DNA from: Sulfuricellaceae bacterium
GTDB lineage: Bacteria > Pseudomonadota > Gammaproteobacteria > Burkholderiales > Sulfuricellaceae
Assembly (NCBI GenBank): GCA_030690895.1
Contig: JAUYFQ010000073.1
Span: 1-64,000 of the forward strand
DNA length: 64,000 bases
Direction of reading: 5' to 3'
Translations under genes and position numbers: made by a program
Notes under the pieces: generated by a model
Told to the model about the DNA's origin: nothing
What the model saw: the letters and a program-made list of their open reading frames with translations, nothing else
The model's database searches: none
In this document: piece after piece, positions 50,390 to 60,147 of the stretch
How the letters are laid out: each line of letters opens with the position of its first letter
How positions within the stretch are numbered: position 1 is the stretch's first letter

Positions 50390-50985
50390 GGCGGCATGAG
50401 CTGATGGGAAATGCCGAGATGGTCCAGGATGCGGGCAACGACAAAATCAACCAGATCCTGAACTGATGCCGGGTGGTGGTAAAAGCCCGGATTGGCAGGC
50501 AGAATCAGCGCCCCCAGGCGAGCCAGTTTGAGCATGTTTTCCAGGTGCAGGGCTGAGAAAGGGGTCTCGCGCGGCACCAGGATCAGTTTGCGTTGCTCCT
50601 TGAGCGTTACATCGGCAGCCCGTTCAATCAGATTGTCACTCATGCCGGTCGCGATAGCGGCCAGCGTACCCATGGTGCAGGGACACACGACCATGGCATC
50701 CGCAACATTGCTTCCAGACGCAATCGGCGCGAACCATTCTTCCCTGCCATAGACGGTCAATGTTCCGGGCAGCCGGGAATGGCGTTCGCGCATTTGAACC
50801 TGAAGTTCTTTGCTGCTGGACGGCAGCGCAAGTGACATCTCCTGCTGGGCAACAATCTGGGCTGCCTGGCTTACCAGCAGGTTAACCGAGACGTTGGCGG
50901 CGAGCAGCGATTCCAGCAGTCTGAAGGCGTAGGGCATGCCAGAGGCGCCAGTGAGAGCAAGGGTAACAGTCGAGACAGGGGTCAT
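50374..50985 (-). CDS. ubiX: flavin prenyltransferase
   Basis: 203 residues. The start has V-T-L-A-L-T-G-A-S-G-M-P-Y-A, and V-V-C-P-C-T-M-G-T-L-A near residue 90 and R-E-T-P-F-S near 140 are UbiX motifs. It makes the prenylated FMN cofactor used by UbiD decarboxylase in ubiquinone synthesis. No ubiD in the window. It overlaps the LON gene; the next gene upstream is 35 bases away. Confidence 0.93.
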   Translation of the reverse strand: MTPVSTVTLALTGASGMPYAFRLLESLLAANVSVNLLVSQAAQIVAQQEMSLALPSSSKELQVQMRERHSRLPGTLTVYGREEWFAPIASGSNVADAMVVCPCTMGTLAAIATGMSDNLIERAADVTLKEQRKLILVPRETPFSALHLENMLKLARLGALILPANPGFYHHPASVQDLVDFVVARILDHLGISHQLMPPWGSH

Positions 50986-51020
50986 CTGGGGATTGTAGGG
51001 TGGTTGATGATATTGCTCAA

Positions 51021-51581
51021 CTATTGAGTGGGCGGTTTTTCGGGCGTGCTGTGTTTTTCCGCTCCCTGAGCGGTTACTTGTCCCGGTAATGGTGCCTGTG
51101 CCGCTGGTTCAGCTTGTGGGGGCGGGTTTGCTTTTACCTGCTCGGATGGCAGATTATCCATTCTGCGCTGCCGTTCATCTTGCCGTTGCCTGACCAGGGG
51201 GCAGGCCGTTTGCTCGAAAACATCTCCCAGCGTGTCGGGAATGATTGGGGCAGCATCGCCTTCGTGATTGGCGATGTATTCGATTGACCGGCCGTCAGTG
51301 GTGTAGAGCAGGTGACTGATCAGTTTCAGGGTATGTTCTGTGCAATGGATGCGTTCACGGTACAGGCCACTTGCGGCATATTGCCCATTGACTGGTTGGG
51401 GCGCTCTGAAAACAACTTTTTTCCAGTAGGTGATTTCTTCTCCGCTGACGAATAGCTTGGAGCGATCGTAATAATACAGATCGTTATCTCCCGGAGTACG
51501 CACCTGCACCCATTCGGCTGCAATCGCCGATACCGAAGTCATGAGCGTGAGCAATATTCCCAGCGGAAGAAAGGGTTTCAT
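51021..51581 (-). CDS. periplasmic protein resembling the surface-adhesin E domain
   Basis: 186 residues. A signal peptide (residues 1-21, cleavage after AIA) precedes a domain with E-W-V-Q-V-R-T-P-G-D-N-D-L-Y-Y-Y-D-R-S-K-L, the pattern of the surface-adhesin protein E family: a small beta-sheet domain found in many betaproteobacterial envelope proteins. The tail (from about 140) is low-complexity Pro/Gln/Ala. Overlaps the next upstream gene by four bases. The function is not known. Confidence 0.7.
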   Translation of the reverse strand: MKPFLPLGILLTLMTSVSAIAAEWVQVRTPGDNDLYYYDRSKLFVSGEEITYWKKVVFRAPQPVNGQYAASGLYRERIHCTEHTLKLISHLLYTTDGRSIEYIANHEGDAAPIIPDTLGDVFEQTACPLVRQRQDERQRRMDNLPSEQVKANPPPQAEPAAQAPLPGQVTAQGAEKHSTPEKPPTQ

Positions 51582-52120
51582 GAGGTGCTCAGGCGTGCTG
51601 GAGTAAAAGAGTTATTGTTCAAAATGCTGGAAACCACCCACCCGTTCACGCTGCCAAACAGCAAGGCGGCAGCCGAAAAAACCGGCGCCAATAAAACAAT
51701 GCCTGCGTGTGGAATGAACCATAAATAGGCCACTGAAAGTTGAGCGAAGATGTGCGCAAACGCAGCCAGTACGCTCAAGCTGACAGGCCCGAACCAGCGG
51801 GGCGGCAATTTTGTGGCGGGTGCCAGCACCATCAGGCTGGCTGCCGCACCCGCGAAACCAAGTACAAAACCAGGGGAGAGAAAGCTTCCAAGCATCAAGC
51901 TGCTGGCCACGACCCTCAGGAGGGAGACCCAGGCAGCGGCTCGCCAGCCATAACGATACAGAACCACCAGCGTGACGATATTCGCGATGCCTGGTTTGAT
52001 GCCAGGCAGGGGCGAGGGCAGAACCGATTCTGCCAGCGCCAGTGCAATGCCCAACGCGGCCAGCATGGCCAGTCGGTGATCGTCCGGGGTAGCCAGGAGC
52101 TTAATAGTTGAAGCTGTCAT
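51578..52120 (-). CDS. Gx-transporter-family membrane protein
   Basis: 180 residues from the ATG at 52120. Five or six membrane helices with L-P-S-P-L-P-G-I-K-P-G-I-A-N-I near residue 40, the pattern of proteins annotated Gx transporter or heptaprenyl diphosphate synthase component I. The latter name is misleading. It resembles the S components of ECF transporters. The partner gene upstream (NusG domain II protein) overlaps it by 20 bases, a pairing seen in many bacteria. Confidence 0.8.
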   Translation of the reverse strand: MTASTIKLLATPDDHRLAMLAALGIALALAESVLPSPLPGIKPGIANIVTLVVLYRYGWRAAAWVSLLRVVASSLMLGSFLSPGFVLGFAGAAASLMVLAPATKLPPRWFGPVSLSVLAAFAHIFAQLSVAYLWFIPHAGIVLLAPVFSAAALLFGSVNGWVVSSILNNNSFTPARLSTS

Positions 52121-52496
52121 AAGGCTTGTTGGCCCCGAGCACTTGCAGGCTGACCTGATTCGGCAGACACAGCGCCGTTTCTCCCTCGCGAGACAGCCAG
52201 CCCTGTTTGACGCAGTACTGGCGAGGGCTGGGGTCGCGGCTGATGCGGGCGCGCCCACCCTGAACGGTAATGGTGCTGACGCCCAGTGAGCCAGAGACTT
52301 GGAATTCCCGGTTTTCCAGCAAGCTGGATTCGGCAACGACTTTTCCGCCGCTGCGAATGATCAGACGGGTTCCAGTTGGCGTTCCCCACGTGCTCATGGC
52401 AAGCAGAGCGGACAGGATCGTTCCCAGCAGGATGATGGCGATATCCCCTAGTCTGAAATGAAGCACGAAGGTATGCAGATTATTCGCCGCCAGCAA
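52101..52496 (-). CDS. NusG domain II-containing membrane-anchored protein
   Basis: 131 residues. One N-terminal membrane helix (about 17-35) is followed by a NusG-II-like periplasmic domain containing [13 protein letters not shown] near residue 95 and a closing C-L-P-N-Q-V. Such proteins commonly occur with Gx transporters. The start overlaps rapZ by 17 bases on the same strand. Confidence 0.8.
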   Translation of the reverse strand: MLAANNLHTFVLHFRLGDIAIILLGTILSALLAMSTWGTPTGTRLIIRSGGKVVAESSLLENREFQVSGSLGVSTITVQGGRARISRDPSPRQYCVKQGWLSREGETALCLPNQVSLQVLGANKPYDSFNY

Positions 52497-53331
52497 TGCC
52501 TAATTCCCTGTGCCGGAGCAGAACCTGGTATTCGCTCTGAAACTGGCTGGCCAGCGACTCGGTAAAATATACAGAGCGATGCTGTCCGCCCGTGCAACCC
52601 ACCGCTACCGTCAGGTAATTGCGGTTATCCCGGATAAAACAGGGCAACCAGTCCGAAACGAATAGGCGAATGTCACCCAGCATTTTCTGGACCGCGCTGT
52701 CTTTTTGCAGGAACTGGATGACCTCCGGGTCTTTCCCCGTCAGTGGCCTGAGCAGTGGGTCGTAATGAGGATTCGGCAGGCAGCGCACGTCGAATACATA
52801 ATCTGCATCGAGGGGAATGCCATGTTTGAAGCCGAAGGATTGAAACAGCAAGGTCAGGCGCGAGCGATCCAGCGCGATAAAATCCTTGATCCACGCCCGC
52901 AGCGTGTTGGGCGACAGCTCGCTGGTATCCATCCTGTGCCCCAGGTTGCTGACCGTTTCAAGCCGGTCATGTTCGAGTTGAATGCACTCGGTCAGCGTGC
53001 GACCTTCGTCGCTCAGGGGATGACGGCGGCGCGTCTCGCTGAAGCGTTTTACCAGGGTATCCGCCTTGGCTTCCAGAAACAGAATGCGAACATCAAACCC
53101 CTTCAGTCGCAAGGCGGCGATGTCCTGCGGGATTTGATCCAGATTGCTGCTGCTACGCGCATCCATGCTGATAGCGGCCAACTGGCATTGATTGTCAGCC
53201 AGGTAGGCGGCTGTCGGGAGCAACAGGGGGAGCGGCAGATTGTCGATGCAGAAAAAGCCGCTGTCTTCCAGCACATTCAGCGCGATACTTTTACCTGAAC
53301 CCGATAAGCCGCTGACCAGGACGAGTTGCAT
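52480..53331 (-). CDS. rapZ: RNase adapter protein RapZ
   Basis: 283 residues. Walker A G-L-S-G-S-G-K-S at residues 8-15, and a Walker B-like region M-D-A-R-S-S near 57. The C-terminal domain (C-T-G-G-Q-H-R-S-V near 248) is the conserved RapZ sensor domain. In E. coli it controls GlmZ small RNA; in Betaproteobacteria it sits, as here, with hprK, ptsN, hpf and rpoN. Confidence 0.93.
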   Translation of the reverse strand: MQLVLVSGLSGSGKSIALNVLEDSGFFCIDNLPLPLLLPTAAYLADNQCQLAAISMDARSSSNLDQIPQDIAALRLKGFDVRILFLEAKADTLVKRFSETRRRHPLSDEGRTLTECIQLEHDRLETVSNLGHRMDTSELSPNTLRAWIKDFIALDRSRLTLLFQSFGFKHGIPLDADYVFDVRCLPNPHYDPLLRPLTGKDPEVIQFLQKDSAVQKMLGDIRLFVSDWLPCFIRDNRNYLTVAVGCTGGQHRSVYFTESLASQFQSEYQVLLRHRELGIAGGE

Positions 53332-53333
53332 GA

Positions 53334-54278
53334 TTAGTGTTCGGCTGCCTGCGAGAGCAATTGATCGTGGCGTTCGATAAATTGCTGTGTGCTGTTGATG
53401 CCGCGCGCCTGGAGAATATGGTTGCGCACGGCAACTTCGACCAGCACCGCGATGTTGCGCCCGGCGGCAACGGGAATGCGGACTTCGGGGATGGTTACAT
53501 CCAGTATCTGCTGAGAAGAGGCATCGAGCCTGAGCCTGTCCTGAGCCATTGTTTTTTCTGTCATTTTTTCCAGATGGACGACCAGCTTGATATTTTTCTT
53601 GAGCTTGACCGCAGTTTCCCCAAACAGGGCCCGGATATTCAATACCCCTAGCCCACGCACTTCCAGAAAATCCTGCAGGACAGGGGGGCAGCGTCCCTCC
53701 AGTGTGTCGGGAGCGACCTGGTAAAACTCCACCACATCGTCGGCGATCAGGCGATGCCCACGGGTAATCAGTTCCAGCGCCAGCTCACTTTTTCCGACCG
53801 CGCTGTCCCCCGTGATCATGACGCCGGTACCTTGGACTTCCATGAATACGCCGTGGCGTACCGTCGATTCTGCCAGTACCTGAGCCAGGTAGTGGCGCAG
53901 CACATCCATCAGTTCGGGGCTCTGCCTGGGGGAGGTGAAAAGCGGCGTCTGGGTCCGTTCTGCGGAATCGCGCAGTTCCTGCGGAACGGTTTCGCCATTG
54001 GTTATGATAATAGCGGCCAGCTCGGTGCTGAAGAGATTGCCGATAGCCAGGGAGAGTTCCTGTGGCTGAAGATTGCGCAGGTAATCCATTTCGGCGCAAC
54101 CGAGTATCTGAACGCGATTGGGGTGGACGAAGTTGAGAAACCCTATCAAAGCCAGTGAGAGTTTTTGCACCGTTTCGCTGGTCAGCAGACGTTCTCCACC
54201 GCTGCGCCCAGCCAGCCAGTCCAGCGCCAGGGACTCACCCTTGTCGCTGTACAGCCGGTTAACGCTAATCTGCGGCAC
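53334..54278 (-). CDS. hprK: HPr kinase/phosphorylase
   Basis: 314 residues. The P-loop G-D-S-A-V-G-K-S is at 157-164, followed by the L-I-A-D-D-V region and the [11 protein letters not shown] signature near 205. It phosphorylates a serine of HPr and reverses this. ptsN is in the same operon but no HPr gene is visible. It overlaps ptsN by 14 bases and precedes rapZ by two. Confidence 0.94.
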   Translation of the reverse strand: MPQISVNRLYSDKGESLALDWLAGRSGGERLLTSETVQKLSLALIGFLNFVHPNRVQILGCAEMDYLRNLQPQELSLAIGNLFSTELAAIIITNGETVPQELRDSAERTQTPLFTSPRQSPELMDVLRHYLAQVLAESTVRHGVFMEVQGTGVMITGDSAVGKSELALELITRGHRLIADDVVEFYQVAPDTLEGRCPPVLQDFLEVRGLGVLNIRALFGETAVKLKKNIKLVVHLEKMTEKTMAQDRLRLDASSQQILDVTIPEVRIPVAAGRNIAVLVEVAVRNHILQARGINSTQQFIERHDQLLSQAAEH

Positions 54279-54732
54279 GGGGTTTCCAGCTTGTCAGCAG
54301 GCGGTGCGTTTCCGCCTGATCCTGACAAGCATTGAGGTGGTCTCGCAGGCCACGATCACTGAACATTTGAGCCAGCTCTCCCAAAATCTGCAAGTGCAGG
54401 TCGGTAGCCTGCTCGGGCACCAACAAGGCGAAAATAAGCGAAACCGGGAGGCTGTCGGGCGCATCAAAAGGGATGGGGCTCTTCGTATGCACGAAAATCC
54501 CCACGGCTTCCTTCAATCCCTTGATACGTCCGTGGGGGATGGCAACGCCGTGCCCGAGACCTGTGGAGCCAAGCTTCTCACGTGCGATCAGGCTATCGAA
54601 AATTTTCCCTCGGCCCAACTGGAGGTTATCTTCCAGTAATTGGCCGACGTATTCAAATGCCCGCTTCTTGCTGCCGACGTCGAGATCAGTGATGACATTA
54701 CCGACAGGCAGTATTTGTGCGATGAGTTCCAT
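54265..54732 (-). CDS. ptsN: nitrogen-regulatory PTS IIA protein
   Basis: 155 residues. The phosphorylated histidine is His67 in V-A-I-P-H-G-R-I. The EIIA-Ntr fold is full length. It regulates nitrogen and potassium processes by its phosphorylation state and is classically encoded beside rpoN, as here with hpf between them. Confidence 0.94.
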   Translation of the reverse strand: MELIAQILPVGNVITDLDVGSKKRAFEYVGQLLEDNLQLGRGKIFDSLIAREKLGSTGLGHGVAIPHGRIKGLKEAVGIFVHTKSPIPFDAPDSLPVSLIFALLVPEQATDLHLQILGELAQMFSDRGLRDHLNACQDQAETHRLLTSWKPRAAD

Positions 54733-54761
54733 TTTCGCTTCCTGATGGCCGTGTGATGGGT

Positions 54762-55082
54762 TTATGACTCGGCGGCCTGATATTTCATGTTGTTATGGTG
54801 CTCGCCGTGTTTTTCCTTGTATTTCAGGATTTGGCGATCCAGTTTGTCGGCCAGCGCGTCAATGGCGGCGTACAGGTTGGTATCCTCTGATTCGACATGG
54901 ATGTCATTGCCGCGCAGATGAACGTTGACTTCGGCTTTTTGTACCAGTTTTTCGACCGACAGGATGACCTTGACATCAATGACCTGATCGAAGTGGCGGG
55001 TGATGCGATCCAGCTTCGACATGACATATTCGCGAATGGCGGGGGTTACGTCGATATGGTTTCCGGTAATGTTCAGGTTCAT
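54762..55082 (-). CDS. hpf: ribosome hibernation promoting factor, short form
   Basis: 106 residues, short HPF/YhbH type without the long dimerisation tail. It starts M-N-L-N-I-T-G-N-H-I-D-V-T and carries the V-E-S-E-D-T-N-L-Y-A-A-I-D segment. It promotes 100S ribosome dimers in stationary phase. 19 bases downstream of rpoN on the same strand. Confidence 0.93.
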   Translation of the reverse strand: MNLNITGNHIDVTPAIREYVMSKLDRITRHFDQVIDVKVILSVEKLVQKAEVNVHLRGNDIHVESEDTNLYAAIDALADKLDRQILKYKEKHGEHHNNMKYQAAES

Positions 55083-55101
55083 GATTTACACTCCTTTTGT
55101 T

Positions 55102-56574
55102 TTAAAGGGACTTACGCAGGTTGGCAGCAGGGATTTGCATCCCCTCGCGGTATTTGGCGACAGTACGACGGGCGACTACGATGCCCTGTTGCGCCAGAAT
55201 CTCGGTGATTTGGGAGTCGCTCAATGGTTTCTTGCCATCTTCAGCCCCGACCAGTTGCTTGATCAGCGCGCGAATGGCGGTTGCCGAGCAGGCGCCCCCC
55301 GTTTCGGTGGCGACGTGGCTACCGAAAAAGTACTTTAGTTCGAAAATTCCTCGTGGAGTAAACATGTACTTCTGTGTGGTTACTCTTGAAATGGTGGATT
55401 CATGTAATCCGACTTCCTCCGCGATTTCGCGCAGCACGAGCGGCCGCATGGCGACTTCGCCGTGCTCGAAAAAACGTTTCTGCCGATCCACGATCGCCTG
55501 AGAAACGCGCAAAATCGTATCGAAGCGCTGCTGGATGTTCTTGATCATCCAGCGTGCTTCCTGTAACTGGCTGCTCAGATTCTGGCTGCCTTCCCCGCGC
55601 TGACGCTGGAGAATGTTGGCGTACATCCGATTGACCCGCAGTTTTGGCATGGCCTCCCGGTTCAGGTTGGCAAGCCACACCCCCTTGATATTTTTGACAA
55701 TGATGTCGGCCACGATGTAGCGCGTATTGACAACCGCAAAGGCCGACCCCGGGCGCGGGTTCAGGTGAGTGATCAACTGCTGCGCCTGACGCAGAGTATC
55801 GTCGTCACAGTGCAGCAGTTTTTTTAGCCTGCTGAAATCCCTGCTTGCCAGAAGTTCCAGGTGTTTATGGGCAATCAGGGTGGCTTGCTCGATGGCGGCA
55901 GTATTTTTCGGTAGTAGTGCCAGTTGCAGTGTCAGGCATTCGCTGAGATTTCTCGCGCCGACGCCGACCGGATCAAGGTTTTGCAAATGTTTGAGCGCCG
56001 TGTCGAGTTCCAGCGGATCAATCTCCAGTTCTGGCGGCAGCATTTCAGCAATTTCTGCCAAAGGCTGGGTCAGGTAGCCGTCCTCATCCAGTGCATCGAT
56101 CAGCAAAGCGACGATGGTCTGGTCGCGTTGCGATAGCGGCATGAGATTGAGTTGCCAGAGCAGATGATCGCGCAAGCTGGTTGATTCTGCCGCGAGCTGC
56201 GGGTAGTCCGACTCGTCATTTTCATCTCTCGGGGCGGAAGAGGGCGCTGTGTCGTTCCAGAAATCGTCGTCGGTCGATGGTGTGTCGGCCTGCCTGTCTT
56301 CTTCCCGGCTGTTTTCTTCCCGATTATTTTCTTCGCGGCCTTCCGGCGTGGCGACCGACTCGGTCTTGTCCCCCGACTGGTAGCTGGGCGTCTCTTCGGC
56401 GGGTGAGTCGTCCTGGCTGGGCTCAATACGCTCCAGCAAAGGGTTGTTCTCGATAAAGAGTTCAAGCTCCTGGTTGAGATCCAGCGTCGAGAGCTGTAGC
56501 AGCCGAATGGACTGCTGGAGCTGCGGCGTCAGGGTCAGATGCTGGGAGAGTTTGAGTTGTAGGCTTTGTTTCAT
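55102..56574 (-). CDS. rpoN: RNA polymerase sigma54 factor
   Basis: 490 residues. Region I (Q-S-L-Q-L-K-L-S-Q-H-L-T-L-T) is Gln/Leu-rich. Region II is acidic with E-E-N-N-R-E-E-N repeats (about 75-105). The DNA-binding core is followed by the RpoN box A-R-R-T-V-A-K-Y-R near residue 470. It would serve the NtrC-family regulator upstream of the pilus genes. The order rpoN-hpf-ptsN-hprK-rapZ is conserved in Betaproteobacteria. Confidence 0.95.
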   Translation of the reverse strand: MKQSLQLKLSQHLTLTPQLQQSIRLLQLSTLDLNQELELFIENNPLLERIEPSQDDSPAEETPSYQSGDKTESVATPEGREENNREENSREEDRQADTPSTDDDFWNDTAPSSAPRDENDESDYPQLAAESTSLRDHLLWQLNLMPLSQRDQTIVALLIDALDEDGYLTQPLAEIAEMLPPELEIDPLELDTALKHLQNLDPVGVGARNLSECLTLQLALLPKNTAAIEQATLIAHKHLELLASRDFSRLKKLLHCDDDTLRQAQQLITHLNPRPGSAFAVVNTRYIVADIIVKNIKGVWLANLNREAMPKLRVNRMYANILQRQRGEGSQNLSSQLQEARWMIKNIQQRFDTILRVSQAIVDRQKRFFEHGEVAMRPLVLREIAEEVGLHESTISRVTTQKYMFTPRGIFELKYFFGSHVATETGGACSATAIRALIKQLVGAEDGKKPLSDSQITEILAQQGIVVARRTVAKYREGMQIPAANLRKSL

Positions 56575-56612
56575 GGAAGATGGCGGTTACGAAGGTAGCA
56601 ACCGGAGCCCGT

Positions 56613-57335
56613 TCAAAGGCGGAAGTGCTCGCCGAGATAAACTTTTCTCACGGCCTCATTATAAACGATTTCCTCCGGTTTGCCGCTGGCCAGAACCAGA
56701 CCGTCATTGATGATATAGGCGTGATCGCAAATACCCAAAGTTTCTCGCACATTGTGGTCTGTAATCAGCACGCCGATGTTGCGCTGGGTCAGGAAACGGA
56801 TGATTTTCTGAATATCCAGCACGGCGATCGGGTCAACGCCGGCAAAAGGTTCGTCCAGCAAAATGAAACGGGGGTCGGAAGCCAGCGCCCGAGCGATTTC
56901 CACCCGCCGGCGTTCTCCGCCCGACAGGCTGGGCGCAGGGCTGTTACGCAAATGGCCGACATGCAGCTCTGCGAGTAGCTCACTGGTTTTTTCTTCGACT
57001 TGCGCAGCATCCAGACCGCGCAGTTCCAGGATGGCAGCGACGTTCTCTGCAACGGTCAGTTTGCGGAAAATGGAGGCTTCCTGGGGAAGGTAGCTGAGTC
57101 CCATGCGCGCACGTTTGTGAATCGGCAAGCGGCTCAACTCAACTCCATCCAGAAGAATGCTCCCGCCATCCAGCGGAACCAGTCCGACCATCATGTAAAA
57201 GCTGGTGGTTTTGCCGGCGCCGTTCGGCCCCAGCAGGCCCACCACCTCGCCGCTGGTCACGCTCAGCGAGACATCCTTGACGACATGGCGTGATTTGTAG
57301 CGTTTTTTGAGCCCGGTAACGACGAGTTCGCTCAT
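56613..57335 (-). CDS. lptB: lipopolysaccharide export ATPase LptB
   Basis: 240 residues from the ATG at 57335. Walker [10 protein letters not shown] near 37, signature L-S-G-G-E-R-R-R near 137, Walker [12 protein letters not shown] near 157. It is the cytoplasmic ATPase of the LptB2FG extractor. Start eight bases after the lptA stop. LptF/G are not in the window. Confidence 0.95.
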   Translation of the reverse strand: MSELVVTGLKKRYKSRHVVKDVSLSVTSGEVVGLLGPNGAGKTTSFYMMVGLVPLDGGSILLDGVELSRLPIHKRARMGLSYLPQEASIFRKLTVAENVAAILELRGLDAAQVEEKTSELLAELHVGHLRNSPAPSLSGGERRRVEIARALASDPRFILLDEPFAGVDPIAVLDIQKIIRFLTQRNIGVLITDHNVRETLGICDHAYIINDGLVLASGKPEEIVYNEAVRKVYLGEHFRL

Positions 57336-57342
57336 GTCGTGA

Positions 57343-57948
57343 TCATTCCTGTTGCGGCTGGGCAATGTTGGCCGCACCTTTCAGCGGTATTGGGGTGAGG
57401 CTTTCGGGTGGCGTGTCTTTTTTTACTTTTGGCTGGATAACCGCTCTGACTCGTCCGGTTTCCCTGCCAGGGGGCGCCGCTTCCTTGCCGCCTCCCAGAA
57501 CCTTGAATAGCTCGGTTTTGCCATCGTAGGAAATAAAGTTTCCCCGCACTTCATCTTGGTTGCGCTTCATGCGCGCCTGGGTGAACAGTTCGAGCTTGTC
57601 ACTTCGGCTGTCATATTCGATGCGCTGCCCATAGCCTTCAACATACTCGTCCACACCCTCGCGTTTTTGTCTGAAGCTGGCCGGGTTGCCGCGTGCCGAG
57701 CCATGGCTGAAGCCATCCTTGTCTTCAGTTACGATCAGCGTGTCAGCCAGAATCAACAGTGTGCCCTGGCTGAGGCGTACATGCCCCTGATAGGTGCTGA
57801 CCCTGGCAAGATCATCCACCGTGACGGTATCGGCTTCCAGATTGATGGGTTTGCTGCGATCCGCATTCTCGGCCAGCGTGACGCCTGACCAGGCTGTTAT
57901 CAGGGCCGCAGCCATCAATGTCAATAAATCAAGTTCAAGGTTGCGCAT
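57343..57948 (-). CDS. lptA: periplasmic LPS-binding protein LptA
   Basis: 201 residues. An N-terminal signal peptide (about 1-26) is followed by the OstA-type beta-jellyroll ([23 protein letters not shown]). The C-terminal 40 residues are Pro/Lys-rich and poorly conserved. It bridges LptC and the outer membrane LptD. It overlaps lptC by 14 bases. Confidence 0.93.
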   Translation of the reverse strand: MRNLELDLLTLMAAALITAWSGVTLAENADRSKPINLEADTVTVDDLARVSTYQGHVRLSQGTLLILADTLIVTEDKDGFSHGSARGNPASFRQKREGVDEYVEGYGQRIEYDSRSDKLELFTQARMKRNQDEVRGNFISYDGKTELFKVLGGGKEAAPPGRETGRVRAVIQPKVKKDTPPESLTPIPLKGAANIAQPQQE

Positions 57949-58504
57949 ATTGCCCTTTTACGCTGGAGAGCAGTTTAAGAACTTGCGATTTGTTATTCAT
58001 TTCCATCCCGGTCGCAGTAATCACCGTGCTGGGCGTGCGTATGGTCACGGGGCGGTGCGTTTTGGCGAACTGATTATCTGGCTCGACTTGCAGAAAATCT
58101 GTGGAAAGCGTCAGCCAGCTGCTGTCTTTTTGCGCTTCGCGCCTGACTTCCACGTTGTCGGAAAAAACAATTTTTTCTCCCCGCCCTGTCAGGAGGCCCT
58201 GGCGAGCCTTGATTTCGACGGCGGGCCGTGATTTGTCCAGAGAGACGAAACGGGGGTTAATCAGCTCACTCGTATCATTGTCCGGAAAGTGCATCATTTT
58301 TGCTGCGGTCAGCATGTTCAATGGCAATCCATCCTCACCCAATTGCTGCGCCGAGAAGTTTTCTATCCAGTAATCCTGCGCGTGGCGCGTATTTTGGCCA
58401 CGCTGGGACTGGGGATCCTGCACGGTCTGATCCAGCCAGAATGTGAGCATGGCCAGCATGGTCATCAATACGACCGGAAACCAGGTGGTCAGGCGACCGC
58501 TCAT
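57935..58504 (-). CDS. lptC: LPS export protein LptC
   Basis: 189 residues. One N-terminal membrane helix (about 7-27) is followed by an OstA-like periplasmic domain (R-P-A-V-E-I-K-A-R-Q-G-L-L-T-G-R-G-E). It relays LPS from LptFG to LptA. Overlaps kdsC by four bases and lptA by 14. Confidence 0.92.
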   Translation of the reverse strand: MSGRLTTWFPVVLMTMLAMLTFWLDQTVQDPQSQRGQNTRHAQDYWIENFSAQQLGEDGLPLNMLTAAKMMHFPDNDTSELINPRFVSLDKSRPAVEIKARQGLLTGRGEKIVFSDNVEVRREAQKDSSWLTLSTDFLQVEPDNQFAKTHRPVTIRTPSTVITATGMEMNNKSQVLKLLSSVKGQYAQP

Positions 58505-59025
58505 GCCAGGTAAGCGGCCATCTGGGTATTGAACGTGCCTTGCGCCTGCATGATCAGTTCACAAATTTCCCTGGCCGCGCCTTTGCCCCCTTCGTACTGA
58601 GTGACATAGTGAGCGTGTTGCCTGACCAGTGCTGGCGCGCGTGGAACAGTCAAAGCCAGACCGCAGCGGCGCATGGCCGGCAGGTCAACCACGTCGTCCC
58701 CCATGAAGGCGCATGCTTCGTGGCGGATGTTGAGCGCTTCGGTCAAGTGCTGGAAGGCTGTCAGTTTGTCTTCAACGCCCTGATACAGGTGCGGGATACC
58801 CAGATTTTTGGCGCGATGCACCACCACATTTGAAGTGCGTCCGGTAATGATCGCAATTTCCACGCCGCTTTTCCGGAGCATCTTGATGCCGTGCCCATCG
58901 AGAGAATTGAATGCCTTGTATTCCTGGCCATCGTCGCCGAGATAGAGACTACCATCGGTCAATACGCCATCCACATCAAAAATCAGCAACTGGATATTGC
59001 GCGCGAGTTCATAGACTGATTGCAT
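58501..59025 (-). CDS. kdsC: 3-deoxy-D-manno-octulosonate 8-phosphate phosphatase
   Basis: 174 residues from the ATG at 59025, seven bases behind ACAGGA; an upstream in-frame TTG at 59040 is possible but weaker. HAD motif I: L-I-F-D-V-D-G-V-L-T-D-G near residue 19. Motif IV: M-G-D-D-V-V-D near 115. It removes phosphate from Kdo-8-P in lipid A core synthesis. kdsD lies 17 bases upstream on the same strand. Confidence 0.94.
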   Translation of the reverse strand: MQSVYELARNIQLLIFDVDGVLTDGSLYLGDDGQEYKAFNSLDGHGIKMLRKSGVEIAIITGRTSNVVVHRAKNLGIPHLYQGVEDKLTAFQHLTEALNIRHEACAFMGDDVVDLPAMRRCGLALTVPRAPALVRQHAHYVTQYEGGKGAAREICELIMQAQGTFNTQMAAYLA

Positions 59026-59042
59026 GTTTTTCCTGTCCAATT

Positions 59043-60017
59043 TTATACAACGCCCGCACGCAGCAGATCATGCATGTTGAAAGCCCCGACCAGATGTCCG
59101 TCGTCATCTGCCACCAGCAGACCGTTGATCTTGTGCTTTTCCATGAACTGAACCGCCTCGGCGGCAAGCCGATTCGGCTTGATCGTGTGGGGGTTGGCTG
59201 ACATGACTTCGCGGATGGGCGTCTGGCGGATATCTAGCGGCCGGTCGAGATGCCGCCGCAAATCACCGTCCGTGAAGACGCCCAGGATGCGGTTGTCGGC
59301 ATCGATAATCGCGGCCATGCCCAAACCCTTGTTGGTCATTTCCAGCAGGGCATCGCTCAGGGTGGCGTCATGGCGGACGCTTGGCAGTCGCTCTCCCCGG
59401 TGCATGACGTCTTCCACATGCACCAGAAGACGGCGGCCAAGCGCCCCCCCTGGATGCGAGCGCGCAAAATCCTCCTTGCCAAAGCCGCGTGCATCCAGTA
59501 GCGCAACTGCCAGCGCGTCGCCCAGTGCCAGCGCGGCGGTGGTGCTGGCGGTCGGTGCCAGACCCAGCGGGCAGGCTTCCTGCGTGACGCTGGCGTCCAG
59601 ATGCACATCCGCTTCCATCGCCATGGTGGAAAGCGGATTGCCTGTCATGGCAATCAATTTCGCGCCCAGGCGCTTGATCAGCGGCAGAATAGCGATCACT
59701 TCCGGACTTTCGCCCGAGTTGGACAGGGCGATCACGACATCCTCAGCTGTAATCATCCCCAGATCTCCATGGCTGGCCTCGCCGGGGTGAACAAAAAAGG
59801 CGGGTGTGCCAGTGCTGGCCAGTGTGGAGGCGATCTTGCCTGCAACATGCCCTGATTTGCCCATGCCGCTGAGGATGATGCGGCCTTTACATGCCAGGCA
59901 GCTCTCGACAGCCATGACGAAGTGGTCGTCAAGGCGCTGACTCATGTCGCGGATCGCGTCGGCTTCTATGGAGAGCACTTGGCGAGCCAAGGCTAATGTC
60001 TTGTTTTTGTCTGTCAT
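59043..60017 (-). CDS. kdsD: arabinose-5-phosphate isomerase
   Basis: 324 residues. A SIS sugar-isomerase domain (about 40-180; G-M-G-K-S-G-H-V-A; S-N-S-G-E-S-P-E) is followed by two CBS domains (about 205-320). It makes arabinose-5-phosphate, the Kdo precursor. First gene of the kdsD-kdsC-lptCAB-rpoN set, divergent from the KefC-type gene. Confidence 0.95.
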   Translation of the reverse strand: MTDKNKTLALARQVLSIEADAIRDMSQRLDDHFVMAVESCLACKGRIILSGMGKSGHVAGKIASTLASTGTPAFFVHPGEASHGDLGMITAEDVVIALSNSGESPEVIAILPLIKRLGAKLIAMTGNPLSTMAMEADVHLDASVTQEACPLGLAPTASTTAALALGDALAVALLDARGFGKEDFARSHPGGALGRRLLVHVEDVMHRGERLPSVRHDATLSDALLEMTNKGLGMAAIIDADNRILGVFTDGDLRRHLDRPLDIRQTPIREVMSANPHTIKPNRLAAEAVQFMEKHKINGLLVADDDGHLVGAFNMHDLLRAGVV

Positions 60018-60147
60018 CCAGAAAGGCCGCTTGGTTGGGCAAGAGTGAAATTTAAGTCATGATAGTATAAGTCTGTTCGCATTACCGATAAAGGGCACTT
60101 CCAAGTCGGGCGTCTATTTTCCAACCAGACCGGGAACCCAGATTTCA